Part shown: piece by piece, positions 1 to 9,389 of the stretch | How positions within the stretch are numbered: position 1 is the first letter of the stretch | How the letters are laid out: the number at the start of each line of letters is the position of its first letter | Assembly (NCBI GenBank): GCA_029974595.1 | Contig: JARKRC010000037.1 | Span: 1 to 43,013 of the forward strand | Length of the DNA: 43,013 nucleotides | Reading direction: 5' to 3' | Origin: Ereboglobus sp. | GTDB lineage: Bacteria > Verrucomicrobiota > Verrucomicrobiia > Opitutales > Opitutaceae | Translations under genes and position numbers: made by a program | Notes under the pieces: generated by a model | Databases searched by the model: none | The model's input: the letters and a program-made list of their open reading frames with translations, nothing else | Told to the model about the DNA's origin: nothing

Positions 1-385
1 CTTGGGCTGTATTCCTCTCGGGAATGTGTGGTCCAGTCGTCCTGCGGCCGGTCGGCAAATTGACGCCAAAGTCGATCAAGGCCGAGTCGTTTCCAAGCCG
101 GCCTCAATCCACCTGCGCTTCGCTTCGGGGCGGGCAGGGGCTTCGCCCCTCCCCTGCGCCCCTCCCCGAAACTTATGGTTTCCTTCAGCGGAATACCAAT
201 ACGTGTTTTCGGGAAACGGGCGAGTCGCCCGTGTCACTCAACCTACCGACGAGGCAAAGCCTCGCTCCATTTGTAATTTGGAATTTGTCCTTTGGCGTTT
301 ATTTGGAATTGGCGGAATCTCGCTTCGCCCGGTAGGATATTAGGATTTGAAATTTTAATCATATTCACGCTCGCGCCCTCGCCCT
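1..385. other. Intergenic leader with three perfect hairpins
   Basis: No convincing gene is seen in this stretch. It holds three strong inverted repeats: a GC-rich hairpin around 126-168 with the core AGGGGCTTCGCCCCT at 136-150, a 17-nt palindrome ACGGGCGAGTCGCCCGT at 216-232, and CGAGGC-AAA-GCCTCG at 250-264. Between 265 and 360 the sequence becomes AT-rich and repeats short words of the type AATTTGG. The hairpins resemble the dispersed hairpin repeats at 5656-5711 and 40055-40240. The 5' end is cut by the window, so the upstream gene is unknown. A promoter for the oxidoreductase gene probably lies near 270-370, but I cannot place it. Confidence 0.6.
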
Positions 386-1714
386 ATGAACCGCAAAACC
401 TTCCTCAAAACCCTCGCCGCCACCACGGTCACCGCCGCTGCTTCCTCCGCCGCGCTCCCGCAGCTCCTCCGCGCCCAGCCCGCTGCCCGCGCCTCCGCAA
501 ACGCGCGCCTCGCCATCGGCGTCATCGGCACCGGCGGGCAGGGCCTCGGCATCATGACGCAGGCACTCGCCAGCCCGCTCGCCCAAGTCGTCGCTGTCTG
601 CGATGTTGACAGCAAACACGCCGCCGCCGGGCGCACCCGCGTCGAAAAAGCCTACGCCGTCGAGTCTCCCTCCGGCTCCTACAAAGGCTGCGCCGTTTAC
701 CGCGATTACCGCGAACTCCTCGCCCGCCCCGACATCGACGCCGTCCTCATTGCCACGCCCGACCACTGGCACTGCCTCCAGACGGTCCACGCCGCCCGCA
801 CCGGAAAACACATCTACTGCGAAAAACCCGCCGCCACCACGCTCGACGAATCCCGCGCCATGATCGAAGCCGTGCGCCGCGCGGGCGTCGCCTGCCAGAT
901 CGGCTCCATGCAACGCTCCTGGGCCGAGTTCCAGCGCGCCATCGCCCTCGCCCGCAACGGCTATCTCGGCAAACTCACCGCCATCAAGGTTGGCCTTCCT
1001 CCCGGCGCGCGTCTCCCCGCCGATCCCGACCGCGCGCGCCCCGACCCGCTCCCGCCCGAGCTCGATTACGAACTCTGGCTCGGCCCCGCCCCCTATCGCC
1101 CTTATTTCGAGCAAGGCACCCACTACTACTGGCGGCACAACTTCGCCTTCTCCGGCGGACGCCTCACCGACTGGATTGGACATCACCACGACATCGCCAT
1201 GCTCGCCGCCAGCGTTGAAAATCAGCTCCCCGTCGCCATCCGCAACGCCCGCGCCACCTTCATCGAAGGCCGCGCCCTTTTCAACACCGCCTGGACTTAC
1301 AATTTCGACGCCCACTACGCCGACGGCACCGTCATCAACCTTTGCGACGAAAACCGCGAGGGCCTCACCCTCATCGGCAGCGAAGGCACCGTACACGTCA
1401 CCCGCGGACGCATCACCCACAGCTCCCCCACGCTCGAACGCGTCATCATTCCGCCCTGGAAAAATCCTCTCGCCCGCGGCGCGCGCGGCCACATGGAAAA
1501 TTTCATCGACTGCGCGCTCAACGGCGGCGAGCCCCGCTGCCCGGTGATCAGCTCGCACGCCGCCGTCGGCGCCGGCCACCTCGCCAACGCCGCCTTCCGC
1601 TCCGGTCGCGCCTCTCTCGACATCGACCTCAAAACCGAGCGCGCCATCAACGCCCCCGACGCCGCCGGCTTCCTCCAAAAAGTCTATCGCGCCCCGTGGG
1701 CTTTTCCCGCGTAA
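386..1714 (+). CDS. Exported Gfo/Idh/MocA family oxidoreductase
   Basis: 442 aa, predicted NAD(P)-dependent oxidoreductase acting on a sugar or sugar derivative. Residues 1-31 look like an export signal (MNRKTFLKTLAATT, then an Ala-rich stretch ending LLRAQP). The motif is Tat-like, but with Arg-Lys rather than Arg-Arg. A Rossmann fold starts at about residue 42 with the glycine motif GTGGQG (48-53). ATPDHWH (123-129) and CEKPAA (145-150) are the usual Gfo/Idh/MocA cofactor and catalytic-lysine motifs. DWIGHHHDI near 262-270 is the C-terminal D-x-x-x-H-type catalytic segment. The sulfatase gene follows after 48 bp, so the two are probably cotranscribed. Many such exported oxidoreductases lie beside sulfatases in Verrucomicrobiota and Planctomycetota. 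The substrate cannot be read from the sequence. Confidence 0.9.
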   Translation: MNRKTFLKTLAATTVTAAASSAALPQLLRAQPAARASANARLAIGVIGTGGQGLGIMTQALASPLAQVVAVCDVDSKHAAAGRTRVEKAYAVESPSGSYKGCAVYRDYRELLARPDIDAVLIATPDHWHCLQTVHAARTGKHIYCEKPAATTLDESRAMIEAVRRAGVACQIGSMQRSWAEFQRAIALARNGYLGKLTAIKVGLPPGARLPADPDRARPDPLPPELDYELWLGPAPYRPYFEQGTHYYWRHNFAFSGGRLTDWIGHHHDIAMLAASVENQLPVAIRNARATFIEGRALFNTAWTYNFDAHYADGTVINLCDENREGLTLIGSEGTVHVTRGRITHSSPTLERVIIPPWKNPLARGARGHMENFIDCALNGGEPRCPVISSHAAVGAGHLANAAFRSGRASLDIDLKTERAINAPDAAGFLQKVYRAPWAFPA

Positions 1715-1762
1715 AACCAACACACGCTTCCAAAACACACCTTCACCAAGGATTTTCCCCGC

Positions 1763-3535
1763 ATGAAACCCAAGATCATCCCCGGACTTGCCACCGGACT
1801 TTTGGCAACTGCCGCGCCGCTCATACTGCCCGCTGCAAGCGCGCCCGCCCAACGCCCCAACATCATCGTCATCCTCTCCGACGACATGGGCTACACCGAC
1901 CTCGGCTGCTACGGCGGCGAAATAAAAACGCCCGCGATCGACAGACTCGCCTCGCAAGGCCTGCGCTTCACCCAGTTCTACAACAACGCCCGCTGCTGCC
2001 CCTCGCGCGCCTCGCTCATAACCGGCCTCTACCCGCACACGGCCGGTATGGGCCACATGAACGTCCCCGAAAACAAACCCGGCTACACCGGCTCCATCCG
2101 CGACCACAGCGCGACGATGGCCGAGGTGCTCCGCCCCGCCGGTTACGCCACCTATGCCGTCGGCAAATGGCACCTCGCCCAAGGCGTGGACGAAAGGCAA
2201 AACTGGCCCCTCCAGCGCGGTTTCGAAAAATTCTACGGCACCATCAGCGGCTACGGCAGCTACTACGACCCCGCCACGCTCTGCCGCGGCAACACGCTCA
2301 TCACGCCCTTGAACGACCCCGACTACCGTCCGCAAAATTTCTATTACACCGACGCCATCACCGACAATGCCGTGCGCTTTCTCCGACAGCACCAGAACGC
2401 GGACCCGCGGAAACCCTTCTTCATGTATGTCGCCTACACCGCCGCGCACTGGCCCATGCACGCGCTCCCGGAGGACATCGCCAAATACAAGGGCGTTTAT
2501 GACAAAGGCTACAACGCCATCCGCGAGGCCCGCTTCAAACGCGCCATCGAACTCGGCGCGCTCCCGCCCCACGCCAAGCTCACCCCTCCCGACAACAGCG
2601 ACTGGAAAACCCTGGAAAACAAGGAATGGGAAATCCGCTGCATGGAAGTTTACGCCGCCATGATTGATCGCATGGACCAAGGCATCGCCCGCATCCTCGC
2701 ACAACTCGAAGCCTCGGGGCAGCTCGAAAACACCATCGTCATGTTTCTCCAGGACAATGGCGCCTGCGCCGAGACCACCGGGCGCATATCCAATGCCGGG
2801 AAAACAGCCGGCAAAACCTACCCTCCCCTCGGCCCCGACGACCTCCAGACAAACACGAGGCCGCCCATGCAAACACGCGACGGACGCCCCGTACGCACCG
2901 GCCCCCGCGTTATGCCCGGCCCGGAGGACACCTTCATCTCCGTCGGCCACAACTGGGCCAACGTCAGCAACACGCCCTTCCGCGAATACAAACACTGGGT
3001 GCATGAAGGCGGCATCAGCACCCCGCTCATCGTGCGCTGGCCCGCCGGCATCCGCGCCGACCTGAACGGCGCCTTCGTCCACACGCCCGGGCACCTCATC
3101 GACATCGCCGCCACTTGCTACGATTTCGCTGGAGTCGGGTATCCCGCCGAGCGCAACGGCGTGAAACTTCCGCCGCTCCCCGGCGCAAGCCTCCGCCCCC
3201 TCTTTTCCGGCCAGTCGCTCCAGCGCCCCGCGCCCCTTTTATGGGAGCACGAAGGCAACCGCGCCGTGCGCGACGGCAAATGGAAACTCGTCGCCATCGA
3301 CCATGACGGCCCTTGGGAACTCTACGACATGGACGCCGACCGCAGCGAACTCAACAACCTCGTCTCGCAAAAACCGGACATCGCCAGCCGCCTCGCCACC
3401 GCCTGGGAATCATGGGCCCTCGAAGCCAAGGCCAAACCCTGGCCGTGGGGCGAAGAAGGCCTCACCCCCAACAAAGCCGGCCAAAAAAAGATGAAGGAAA
3501 AACAAGCCAAACGCAACGCCACCCAACCAAATTAA
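1763..3535 (+). CDS. Arylsulfatase, type I (formylglycine) sulfatase
   Basis: 590 aa, an exported sulfate-ester hydrolase. Residues 1-30 form a signal peptide ending near APAQ. The mature protein begins with PNIIVILSDDMGYTD, whose Asp40-Asp41 are metal ligands. The active-site signature CCPSR is at 78-82, fitting C-x-P-S-R with Cys78 as the residue converted to formylglycine and Cys79 in the x position. GKWHL (134-138), AAHWP (227-231) and FLQDNG (328-333) supply the remaining conserved substrate and metal contacts. The C-terminal portion (LWEHEGNRAVRDGKWKL) is the usual subdomain. An AAGGA lies 10 nt upstream of the ATG. A separate maturase, absent from this window, is required. The substrate is probably a sulfated polysaccharide fragment, judging from the neighbours only. 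Confidence 0.95.
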   Translation: MKPKIIPGLATGLLATAAPLILPAASAPAQRPNIIVILSDDMGYTDLGCYGGEIKTPAIDRLASQGLRFTQFYNNARCCPSRASLITGLYPHTAGMGHMNVPENKPGYTGSIRDHSATMAEVLRPAGYATYAVGKWHLAQGVDERQNWPLQRGFEKFYGTISGYGSYYDPATLCRGNTLITPLNDPDYRPQNFYYTDAITDNAVRFLRQHQNADPRKPFFMYVAYTAAHWPMHALPEDIAKYKGVYDKGYNAIREARFKRAIELGALPPHAKLTPPDNSDWKTLENKEWEIRCMEVYAAMIDRMDQGIARILAQLEASGQLENTIVMFLQDNGACAETTGRISNAGKTAGKTYPPLGPDDLQTNTRPPMQTRDGRPVRTGPRVMPGPEDTFISVGHNWANVSNTPFREYKHWVHEGGISTPLIVRWPAGIRADLNGAFVHTPGHLIDIAATCYDFAGVGYPAERNGVKLPPLPGASLRPLFSGQSLQRPAPLLWEHEGNRAVRDGKWKLVAIDHDGPWELYDMDADRSELNNLVSQKPDIASRLATAWESWALEAKAKPWPWGEEGLTPNKAGQKKMKEKQAKRNATQPN

Positions 3536-3604
3536 CCCGCCCGCCCGCCGCGCCCGGCCCCAAACCCGGGCGCGCCCCGCGCCTCTCCCGCACCCATCCT
3601 CATC

Positions 3605-3656
3605 CCATCCGTCCTACCCGTCCTCTCCGTCCTACCAGTCCTATCGGTCCCATTCC
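3605..3656 (+). repeat. Nonamer word array abutting the HEAT gene start
   Basis: Five 9-nt words in phase: CCGTCCTAC (3609-3617), CCGTCCTCT (3618-3626), CCGTCCTAC (3627-3635), CAGTCCTAT (3636-3644) and CGGTCCCAT (3645-3653). The ATG of the next gene follows at 3657. It belongs to the pyrimidine-type arms that precede start codons throughout this window, and it leaves no room for a Shine-Dalgarno motif. Confidence 0.85.
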
Positions 3657-5627
3657 ATGCCTCCCCTCCGCACAACCCTCCTCCTCTCCCTCTTCCTCGC
3701 CACCGCCTCCGTGATGCAGGCCGCCAGCCCCGCGCTCGCCGAACTCGCCTCCTACGAGGTCGGCGATCCCCTCGCGCCGCAGCTCGCCTTCGAAAAACGC
3801 CTGCGCGCCGCAAAATCCAAAGAGCGCGCCGCCACCGAAACCGAACTCATCTCCCTCATCGCCGCGCCAAAAACCACAACCGCCGCCAAGCGCGTTTTTC
3901 TCCACTGGCTCGGCTGGATCGGCACCAAAAAATCCATCCCCACGCTCACCGAAGCAGCCAAAAACCCCGACCTCGCCCACGCCGCTGTCAGCGCCCTCGC
4001 AGCCCTCAACATTCCCAAATCCGATGAAGCGCTCATCGGTATCAGTCGATCAATTGATAGTCAGGAATCCCCGGGCCTCAGCATTCCCGGGTTCAATCAA
4101 AGGCGCAGCGATCTTGATTATCTTGGTTACAATTATCCTGAAGCCACGCGTATTGAATCTTTCAATGCCATTGGGCAACGCCGCATCTTCAACCTCGACG
4201 ATATTTCTAATGAATTCAGCGCTAGCATATCTGCACTTGAATCTGCGGAACTCGAATCCTTCGGTAGCTCAGGCGTATCACCTGCTGATTTTGAAGGCAT
4301 TAATATCGTTTCCGACACCGAGTTCATCGCGAAAGTTTCTCCTGCTGAAATTCGGACTATGCTCGCCATAATCGTGAACTCACTCCGGCGCACACCGTCT
4401 GAAGAAATTGCCCCCCTGCGAAAAATCGCCGTTGGGGCTTATGCGATCATGCTCACGAAAACCACACACCCCGTCGCCCGCATCGAAACCGCCCAAGCCC
4501 TCGTCACTCTCGATCCCGTCAACCCCGCGCTCTTCCAATTTGCCGCCGACTCCGATCCCCGGCTCCGCAATGTCATCGCCTGCGGCATGGCCGTCTCCGG
4601 CAATCGCAATGCTCTCAAAATCCTCTCCTCCCGTTTCGCCGACATCGCGCCGGACACCCAAGCGCGCATGATGCGCACCCTCGCCACCGCACTCGCCACC
4701 GTATCCGCCAACCCCGCCGCGCTGCCCCTCATCGAACGCGCCCTCGCCTCCGATAACATCGACGTGCACCTCGCCGCCCTCGCCGCCGCCGGTTCCGGAG
4801 GCAACCAAACCACCGTCGCCAAACTCATCCCGCTCCTCGCCTCCGAGGACAAAGCCCTTTCCGCCGCCGCCTTCACCGCGCTCACCCAGCTCCCCGACTA
4901 TGACGGCGAAACCAACGCCGCGATTCGCCTCACCAACGTCACGCAAACAATCGCGCCGCAAATTCTCCGCATCCTCGCCACCCGTCAGGACCGCGACAGC
5001 TTCGCCGCCGCCATGACGGCCGCCACTTCGCCCGACAAAACCTTGCGCGCCGCTGCCTACGAAGCCGTCGCCCTCCTCGTGCGCGCCGACGATCTCCCGG
5101 CCATCCTCTCCCTCGACGCCGCGCCCAACCGCCGCGAATGGAGCAAAGCCCTCTACGCCGCCGCCGCGCTCCACCCCGAGCCCGCAGCCGTTGTCACGCT
5201 CCTCCAAAAACAACTCGCCGCCGCCAAGCCCGCCGACCGCCCCTTCCTCATCGCCGCGCTCACGATGGTGAAATCCGACAACGCCAAGGCCGCGCTCGAC
5301 GCCATGCTTACCTCCCCCGACATCGACATCCGCAAGGAAACCATCCGCGCCCTCAGCAGCGCCCGCAGCGAAACGGCCTTCGAGCTTCTGCTCGCGCGCA
5401 TCAACGCCGCGACCGACACCTCCGAGCGCCTCCTCGCCCAACGCGGCGCGATCGACACCATCGACCAGCTCACGCTCCCCGCAAACGACAAAATCGACGC
5501 CTACCGCAAACTCTGGCAAACCGCCGACACGCAGGAAACCAAGGACGCCATCATCGCCGCCGTGAAACGCATCAGAGGCAGCGCCGCCGCCCGCTTCCTG
5601 AAGGAAATCACCCCAAGCAAGAAGTAA
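3657..5627 (+). CDS. Exported HEAT-repeat protein
   Basis: 656 aa. Residues 1-23 are a signal peptide (hydrophobic LLLSLFLATASVMQA). The rest consists of Ala/Leu-rich antiparallel helical repeats of about 30-35 residues typical of HEAT scaffolds, from about residue 60 to the C-terminus (for example ALASDNIDVHLAALAAAG and TSPDKTLRAAAYEAVALL). No catalytic motif is visible, so a periplasmic scaffold or binding role is likely. The stretch encoded by roughly 4025-4440 (residues about 123-262) is less GC-rich, uses different codons, is rich in Ser, Asn and Ile, and is not obviously HEAT-like; it reads as an insertion in an otherwise regular solenoid. The start follows a nonamer repeat array directly. 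It lies 121 bp after the sulfatase and may belong to the same transcript. Confidence 0.8.
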   Translation: MPPLRTTLLLSLFLATASVMQAASPALAELASYEVGDPLAPQLAFEKRLRAAKSKERAATETELISLIAAPKTTTAAKRVFLHWLGWIGTKKSIPTLTEAAKNPDLAHAAVSALAALNIPKSDEALIGISRSIDSQESPGLSIPGFNQRRSDLDYLGYNYPEATRIESFNAIGQRRIFNLDDISNEFSASISALESAELESFGSSGVSPADFEGINIVSDTEFIAKVSPAEIRTMLAIIVNSLRRTPSEEIAPLRKIAVGAYAIMLTKTTHPVARIETAQALVTLDPVNPALFQFAADSDPRLRNVIACGMAVSGNRNALKILSSRFADIAPDTQARMMRTLATALATVSANPAALPLIERALASDNIDVHLAALAAAGSGGNQTTVAKLIPLLASEDKALSAAAFTALTQLPDYDGETNAAIRLTNVTQTIAPQILRILATRQDRDSFAAAMTAATSPDKTLRAAAYEAVALLVRADDLPAILSLDAAPNRREWSKALYAAAALHPEPAAVVTLLQKQLAAAKPADRPFLIAALTMVKSDNAKAALDAMLTSPDIDIRKETIRALSSARSETAFELLLARINAATDTSERLLAQRGAIDTIDQLTLPANDKIDAYRKLWQTADTQETKDAIIAAVKRIRGSAAARFLKEITPSKK

Positions 5628-5655
5628 TACGAGAGTGGCACCGCAGATGGGTCGT

Positions 5656-5711
5656 GTGGCACGGGCTTCCAGCCCGTGTCTTTCGGAACACGGGCAGGAT
5701 GCCCCTGCCAC
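5656..5711. repeat. Dispersed hairpin repeat
   Basis: Imperfect inverted repeat: arm 5656-5679 begins GTGGCACGGGCTTCC and arm 5688-5711 ends GCCCCTGCCAC, with an 8-nt loop. It lies between the convergent HEAT and permease genes, where it may act as a bidirectional transcription barrier. A related string occurs near 40160-40185. The rest of 5628-5933 holds no gene. Confidence 0.7.
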
Positions 5712-5869
5712 CCGATCTATTTCACTCTGCCGCCATCCGTTCCACGGCAAGTTCACCCGCCAATGAACACCAAAACCCGCGAATACAAGCATCCCTGCCG
5801 AAGCCTTCGCGATCATTGGCGCCCATTCGCAGTTAAAAACCTCCGCTCTCTGATCCCCTTCCGCCCCTT

Positions 5870-5951
5870 TCTCCTTTTCCGACCTTTGCGACCTTGGCGT
5901 CTTAGCTGTGAACTCTTCTTCTCCCTTCCCCCTTCACCCTTCCCTTCTCGC
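5870..5951 (-). repeat. Nonamer and heptamer word arm overlapping the permease 3' end
   Basis: On the + strand the words read CCTTTGCGA, CCTTGGCGT, CTTAGCTGT (about 5882-5910), then CCCTTCN-type words to about 5951. In the sense of the minus-strand permease gene these are purine-rich words after and across its stop codon at 5934, so the last few residues (GARREG) of the permease are encoded by them. Confidence 0.6.
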
Positions 5952-8294
5952 CCCGCTCCCAAGCCGCAACCACGCGAGCGCCGCGCACACGACGGCGATG
6001 ATCATCAGATGCAAAATTTCGCCACGCGCCTCGGCCAGGGGCGCACCCATCTGGCCGAGCTTCGCAAACGCCACGCTGCCCGGAGCCGCCGGGAAAATCT
6101 GGCAGACCGCGCGCACCGACGCCGGGATCATCTCCAAGGGCCACGACACTCCCAGCGCAAAAAACAGCGGTATCGATATGAAAGTGAAAAACTGCAACGC
6201 CCGCTCCGTGCGATCCACAAATGCGCCCGCAAACATCGCCAGCGCGACGACCGCGCACACATACACGGCCATGTAAACAAGCAGCCCGCCGACATTCGCC
6301 TGCCGCGGATAATCCTGCAGCCACAGGCAGTAGCCGTTCACCCACGCGGCGCTGAACAACCCAACGACCGCGAGCACGGCGAAGAGGCCGAAAAACGCGC
6401 GCGCGCTCATCGCAGGCAGCGGAATGCCCGCCTCAACCGCCTTTTGCCTGCGCAAGCCAAACACCATCAGGATGCCAAAAAAAAGCGCCTGATGCACGAC
6501 AAGCTGGGCGACGGCGGGCACCGCAAAACTGCCGTAGCCTTCGCGCGTGTTGAAGAGCGGCCGTGCCACGACGGCCACCGGCATCGCCCGCGCCGCGACC
6601 GATTCGGCGGCGATGCCCGCTTTCAACAGTTGCGGTTCCATGATCTCCAGCGCCGCGCCCTCCACGGCCTCGCCGAGCGCGGCGAGCACGACGCCGCAGC
6701 GCACGATGAACGCGTTGTTGCCATAAATCGCCAAACGCCCCGTCCGTCCGGAAAGCGCGTGGCGCCCGAAGTTTTCGCCGATCAGCAAAATGCCGTCCAC
6801 CTCGCGCCGCTCGACCATCCGGCGCGCGTCCGCAAACGACGCGGGACGCGCCGTCACATCCACCGATTTCATGGCCGCGACTTTGCGGATCAGGCTTCTG
6901 CTCTCCGCGCTGTTGTCCATGTCAACCACCGCCACGGGCAAATGCGCCGACACCTGCGCGACGTAGGCGGCGGGATAATAAAACGTATAAACGAACGTCG
7001 CTAAAAACAGCAGCACCGCGACCGCGCCCTCCGCCTTGATCGCGCGCAGCAACACCCGCGCGCCGTCGACAAAACCCGCGCCCTCGCGTCCGTCCGCGCC
7101 AAAAAATCCCGACGCGGCGCGCCCGGGCGGCGCGGCATCGCCGAACGCCAGCGACACGCGCAACACCAGCAGCGCGGCCAGAAACACGATGAGCGTGAAA
7201 AGCCCCAGTTTGCACAAAAACCAAAGCGAGTCGCCCGGCGGCGCACCCATTTGCATTTGCTGCGCCTGCGCCTGCATGTAAGCGGTGAACGGCATGATTT
7301 CGCTGATCAGCCGCGTGTACCACGGCGACGCATCGACCGGGAAAAGTATGTTCCCGAACGAAATGCCGCCGCCCGTATATATATTTATCAGGCTCAGCGC
7401 AAAGAGCGGCTTCCGCCATGAGGCGGACGCGAGCAGCGCGCACACCGCGCTCGTCGCCAGAAACAGCAGCATGAGCGCCGCGACAATCACGCCCATGCTT
7501 CCGTTCACCGGCCAGCCACGCCACCGCATCCACAGGATCCCGAGCGCGCCCATCGCGGTGAACACAAGCGCATAAAAAAACACCTTCGTGATCACAGCGA
7601 AAACCATGCTCCCGCCCGCGTCGGCGACCCACGCGGCGCGGTTTTGCGGCTCCATGTCCTTGAGCAACGAAAACACGAGCGCGTTGCCCATGATGACAAG
7701 CAGCATCGCGGGAATCAGCGTCGAACCGAGCGACCATTCATAGCTGTTGGGCGCATTGTAGAGAAACGTGGCCTGCGCCGACAGCGGCGCGCCAAAGGCA
7801 GGGCTGCCATCGACCGCGCGATTCGTCGCGCCGCCCGAGCGCGACTCGGACAGCTTTGCATTCATCGCGGAAATCGCGGCCTCCAGATCGCGCTCGATGA
7901 GTTTAGCCGAGGAATAATAAAGCGTGTTGTAATACGAGTAAACGTGCGCCCGCCTGCCGCGCATCACATCCAGCTCCGTCCCTGCCGGAATGAACACCGC
8001 CGCATACGCCTCGCGCGTCCCGATCGCCACGGGAATGTCATCGAAGCGGTCGCTCACCCGCACGATCTCCGCGCCCGGCGCGGCCTCCAAAAAACGGACT
8101 ATCTGCCGGCTCACCGACGACTGGTCCGCGTCCGCGACAATCACCGGCATCCGGCGCGCCGAGCTGCTGGAAAACACAATGCCGAACCAGACGATCACGA
8201 ACAGCGGCACCCATGTGACCAGCGAGAGATTCCACTTGTCCCGCCGCAGAAAACGCAGTTCGTGCGCGATGGAATTGATGAAAGAGGTGAGCAT
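5934..8294 (-). CDS. Fused double ABC-2 type permease of an efflux system
   Basis: 786 aa, an integral inner-membrane protein. It is two ABC-2 permease units in tandem. The first unit (about 1-400) has TM1 at 20-42, a large external loop (VIVADADQSSVSRQIVRFLE onward) and a TM bundle at about 205-385. The second (about 425-786) repeats the plan, with TM at 430-450, the loop motif VAVVDMDNSAESRSLIRK, and TMs from about 600 to 780. Each loop begins with the P/A-V-x-V-x-D-x-D-x-S segment typical of YhhJ/YbhS/YbhR permeases. These permeases normally occur as two polypeptides with a separate ATP-binding protein. Here they are fused, and no ATPase gene adjoins. The gene starts 36 bp after the HlyD-like gene and is last in the operon. 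The exported compound is unknown. Confidence 0.88.
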   Translation of the reverse strand: MLTSFINSIAHELRFLRRDKWNLSLVTWVPLFVIVWFGIVFSSSSARRMPVIVADADQSSVSRQIVRFLEAAPGAEIVRVSDRFDDIPVAIGTREAYAAVFIPAGTELDVMRGRRAHVYSYYNTLYYSSAKLIERDLEAAISAMNAKLSESRSGGATNRAVDGSPAFGAPLSAQATFLYNAPNSYEWSLGSTLIPAMLLVIMGNALVFSLLKDMEPQNRAAWVADAGGSMVFAVITKVFFYALVFTAMGALGILWMRWRGWPVNGSMGVIVAALMLLFLATSAVCALLASASWRKPLFALSLINIYTGGGISFGNILFPVDASPWYTRLISEIMPFTAYMQAQAQQMQMGAPPGDSLWFLCKLGLFTLIVFLAALLVLRVSLAFGDAAPPGRAASGFFGADGREGAGFVDGARVLLRAIKAEGAVAVLLFLATFVYTFYYPAAYVAQVSAHLPVAVVDMDNSAESRSLIRKVAAMKSVDVTARPASFADARRMVERREVDGILLIGENFGRHALSGRTGRLAIYGNNAFIVRCGVVLAALGEAVEGAALEIMEPQLLKAGIAAESVAARAMPVAVVARPLFNTREGYGSFAVPAVAQLVVHQALFFGILMVFGLRRQKAVEAGIPLPAMSARAFFGLFAVLAVVGLFSAAWVNGYCLWLQDYPRQANVGGLLVYMAVYVCAVVALAMFAGAFVDRTERALQFFTFISIPLFFALGVSWPLEMIPASVRAVCQIFPAAPGSVAFAKLGQMGAPLAEARGEILHLMIIAVVCAALAWLRLGSGARREG

Positions 8295-8330
8295 CCGAAA
8301 AAAATTCCCGGGATCTGCCGGAAAAACGCC

Positions 8331-9362
8331 TCAGCGCGCGCCGCCGCCTTGCGGCCAGTCGAACAAAACGCTCATGCCCGGACGCAGTTTTCCGTTTTGA
8401 CCGGCGGCAGCCTCGACGGGACGCGCGTGCACCTCGAAAGTTTTCACGTCGTAGCCTTCCGACTGGCGCACGGCGCGCCACGTCGCAAACGAACCCTGCG
8501 GGCTTATGAAATACACCTTGAACGCCATGCGCCGTCCGTCGAGCGCGGGCACCTTGCCCTCGATGATTTTCCCGATCTCGATTCCCGAAAACTGGTTTTC
8601 GCGCACATTGAGCGACACCCACACATCGTCGGGATTGATCATCGAAAACACGGGAAATCCCGGCGGCACGATTTCACCGACATTCGCAAAGCGTTTCGTG
8701 ATCTGGCCGTTGATCGGCGCGGGCGTTTTCAATTCCTCCTCCAGCGATTTCACGGCGGCAAGCGCGGCGCGGGCTTGCGCGACCTGCGCGTCAACGGCGG
8801 CCTTGTCCTCGGGGCGCGTGCCCGCGAGCGCCTTTTCGTATTGCTGGCGCGCGGCCTCAGCACCCTCGGCGGTGGCTAACGCGGCGGCGACGGCCTCGTC
8901 GCGTTTCTGCTCGGAAACGACGCCTTCTGCGAAGAGCTTTTGCAGGCGTTGCGCCGTTTTGGCGGAGACATCGGCGGCGGCCTGCTGCGCCTGCCACACG
9001 GATTTCGCGGAGGCGATGTCCTCGTCCTGCGCGCCTTTCTCGGCCTTGGCCTGAAGCGCTTTTATGGAAAGTTCGAGCGCGGTGACTTCGCGAACTTTTG
9101 CGTCGAGTTCCGCGTTGGAAAGCGTGAAGAGGATTTGCCCGGTCTTGACCGTGTCGCCCTCGGCAGCGGAGACGGTTTCGAGCCGTCCTGGCGCCTTGGC
9201 CGCGACGCGGATTTCGTCCGTGTCGATCATGCCCTGGATCTGCGCGGGAATCGGTTTCGAGGAAAGCCAGATGCCGGTGGCGAGCACGGCGGCGATGCCG
9301 GCGAGCACAATCACGGCAAGCACTTTGAAACTGGCGGATTTTGCGGGAGTTTTTTGAGTCAT
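8331..9362 (-). CDS. HlyD-family periplasmic adaptor protein
   Basis: 343 aa membrane fusion protein that bridges an inner-membrane permease and a TolC-type channel. There is an N-terminal TM anchor at about 12-32. The first half of the lipoyl-like domain follows (AAKAPGRLETVSAAEGDTV, about 53-71), then an Ala/Lys/Glu-rich alpha-helical hairpin at about 80-215 and the second half-lipoyl domain (APINGQITKRFANVGEIVPPG). A beta-barrel domain follows to the C-terminus, with LRPGMSVLFDWP near the end. The middle gene of the operon, it starts 27 bp after the TolC-like gene. The subunit type matches YbhG/YhiI-like adaptors that serve ABC-2 exporters. Confidence 0.9.
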   Translation of the reverse strand: MTQKTPAKSASFKVLAVIVLAGIAAVLATGIWLSSKPIPAQIQGMIDTDEIRVAAKAPGRLETVSAAEGDTVKTGQILFTLSNAELDAKVREVTALELSIKALQAKAEKGAQDEDIASAKSVWQAQQAAADVSAKTAQRLQKLFAEGVVSEQKRDEAVAAALATAEGAEAARQQYEKALAGTRPEDKAAVDAQVAQARAALAAVKSLEEELKTPAPINGQITKRFANVGEIVPPGFPVFSMINPDDVWVSLNVRENQFSGIEIGKIIEGKVPALDGRRMAFKVYFISPQGSFATWRAVRQSEGYDVKTFEVHARPVEAAAGQNGKLRPGMSVLFDWPQGGGAR

Positions 9363-9389
9363 GGGATGATGATTAAAAATTGAAGGATT

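Noticed and set aside
365-3094. 909-aa open frame on the minus strand
   Set aside because: It is antisense to the oxidoreductase and sulfatase genes, has biased Gly/Ala/Val composition and no recognisable domain; a GC-rich shadow.
1763-3535. Serine-type or inactive sulfatase
   Set aside because: C-C-P-S-R fits the C-x-P-S-R rule with an intact first Cys and intact metal ligands.
5934-8294. Frameshift fusion artefact of two permease genes
   Set aside because: The frame is continuous with good coding character across the junction near residues 400-425, so it reads as a real fusion.
7644-8879. 411-aa open frame on the plus strand
   Set aside because: Antisense shadow of the permease and adaptor genes, Arg/His-rich.
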